Source: Nostoc sp. LEGE 12450 | GTDB taxonomy: Bacteria; Cyanobacteriota; Cyanobacteriia; Cyanobacteriales; Nostocaceae | NCBI RefSeq assembly: GCF_015206895.1 | Contig: NZ_JADEXU010000006.1 | Span: forward strand, 1 to 64,000 | DNA: 64,000 nucleotides | Reading direction: 5' to 3' | Shown: positions 62,885 through 64,000 of the stretch, in pieces | Layout of the letters: each line of letters begins with the position of its first letter | Position numbering within the stretch: the first letter of the stretch is position 1 | Translations under genes and position numbers: made by a program | Notes under the pieces: generated by a model | Databases searched by the model: none | The model's input: only the letters and a program-made list of their open reading frames with translations | Told to the model about the DNA's origin: nothing

Positions 62885-64000
62885 CTAGATACTTAGATAA
62901 AGATACTTGTATCGTAGTCGGCTGCGGATTCTCGTCTTTTTTTAGTAACACGCTATCTACGCAATTACAGTCTCTCAAGTATATAAAACAGTGCTGTCAA
63001 AATATACTTTCAAGTAGCCGATGAATTAGTTAAATCATGGAATTTTAAAATTCTTTCATGAAAAAAATATAATTCCATTGAAAAACAATCTCTAAATAAT
63101 CATCAGATGGAATCCAATATGTTTTATTATATATATGCCTATTAACTAATTTTTCGTTGATTAACACGAGCAAAAAAGCCTCATGGCTATGCGATTCAGT
63201 CTGAATCAATCGCAGATTTCTGTGTCAAATCATCAACACAAAAGATAAATCAGACTTAGTTTTAAGAGTCAAAACAGAAATATCATCAAACCTTGATTTA
63301 GTCAGAATATAAAATATTTAAATACTCATAATTTATAAGCTTTAAAATACATAATTTTATTCCAAAAGCAAAAAAAAATGGTATGATAAAAAGCGATATT
63401 TGAAAGAACAATAGGTGCTTTGAAATTGGAATTAATTGATCTACTTGATGTCTACTATCTTCTCTCAAGCCAACGGCTCATAGTGCCGAGACATCACAGG
63501 AGGTTGTGAACGAAATGATAGTTCCCAACGAGCCGTTTGGCTCAACCTCTGAATGTTGCTACACCTGGTAAGCGGTTGCTTCTGAGATTACTCCCAACGA
63601 TTTCCGACCACCTGTGTACTAAAAATAATTCACCAAAGCTGAATATAAACCATCTTTTTCGAGTAACAAATACCCTAGATAAACCGCGCAAACTAGTTTT
63701 TACTCCGAGTCGGCATAGTGCCATAATTAGGTATAAGCAGTTTGATCTTGTTGCTCTTGAAAGATGAGAATAATCCCACAGAAGTTAAAAGCTTTGTAGA
63801 TTATTTGCAACACAGTTAACTTTTGGGAAGTAAACCGCCGTCAAGCTGGACTTAGTGATATCTATAATTTTCCAGTCAGATGCAGAGACAGTTATGGTAA
63901 CAACGACTAAATCTGCCTGTGTACTAGAAAATATGCGAAAATGGTAGTTTGCACTACCGCCGATTTCATGGTTATCGCATACTAATATAGTCTGAAGTGA
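62885..64000. other. Long AT-rich gene-poor end of the window
   Basis: About 1.1 kb, very AT-rich between 63000 and 63400, with no open frame longer than about 76 codons and no recognised gene. It holds the hairpin with an embedded short frame at 63468-63571 and a possible 5' region of a gene beyond the window. Confidence 0.5.
63515..63571 (+). CDS. Possible 18-residue peptide in a hairpin
   Basis: AGGAGG (63498-63503) precedes an ATG (63515) and an in-frame GTG (63506). The 18-codon frame from the ATG, MIVPNEPFGSTSECCYTW, ends at TAA (63569-63571). An inverted repeat, AGCCAACGGCTC (63468-63479) and GAGCCGTTTGGCT (63530-63542), encloses the ribosome-binding site and start. It may be a small peptide or leader; no family is known. 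Confidence 0.25.
   Translation: MIVPNEPFGSTSECCYTW

Noticed and set aside
63537..63767. 76-codon plus-strand frame
   Set aside because: It starts at a TTG inside the hairpin arm, has no ribosome-binding site at proper distance and no motif.

Overview
The window looks like chromosome from a filamentous, heterocyst-forming cyanobacterium of the Nostoc/Anabaena group. Three things point there: very frequent HIP1-type GCGATCGC octamers; many heptanucleotide STRR tracts (TTGGGTA, AATGACA, AATTCGT and relatives), one of them inside the RNase P RNA gene; and a fraC-fraD-fraE operon, which encodes filament-integrity and septal-junction proteins. I assign the order Nostocales with confidence and the genus only by inference. 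I see no rRNA, tRNA, CRISPR array or complete insertion sequence.

Layout. 0-7 kb: rnpB, a small membrane-anchored protein and corA on the minus strand; a stand-alone groEL under a CIRCE operator; a GlcNAc-1-phosphate transferase-type enzyme; and a duplicated cobalamin adenosyltransferase-like protein. 7-10 kb: fraCDE. 10-18 kb: a pentapeptide-repeat protein, then a divergent two-partner secretion pair made of a TpsB outer-membrane transporter and a 1695-residue protein that joins a GT2 glycosyltransferase, a filamentous-haemagglutinin (TPS) exoprotein and a C-terminal CHAT protease domain. 18-26 kb: FtsH, an MFS transporter, a MoeB-rhodanese/JAMM pair, a VOC protein and a dienelactone hydrolase.

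26-38 kb is a catabolic block that resembles organosulfur use. It holds two paralogous sulfonate-type binding lipoproteins (one Sec, one Tat), an ABC exporter, an aldo/keto reductase, an esterase, an amidohydrolase and an FMN-dependent monooxygenase. The last two enzymes share a nearly identical C-terminal decapeptide although they are otherwise unrelated. 38-48 kb: a second FtsH, a flavin reductase-like protein, a ferrochelatase-like protein ending in eight histidines, an MFS exporter, and acetolactate synthase with an added zinc ribbon. 47-54 kb: a TerB-like protein, a PBP4-type carboxypeptidase and three TerD genes, the last fused to a von Willebrand A domain. 54-62 kb: a GNAT acetyltransferase, a HTH/PIN toxin-antitoxin pair with an enlarged toxin, a zinc alcohol dehydrogenase, a 21-bp minisatellite before a Pit phosphate transporter, and a coiled-coil protein fused to a DMT-type transporter. 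The last 2 kb are nearly gene-free.

Repeats shape the window. STRR tracts and short palindromic elements sit at gene boundaries and in places supply start codons, Shine-Dalgarno sequences, stop codons or internal residues. The most distinctive protein system is the GT2-TPS-CHAT fusion with its divergent TpsB; next come the shared C-terminal tail in the organosulfur-like block and the TerD-VWA cluster. All functional calls come from reading motifs; no database search was run.
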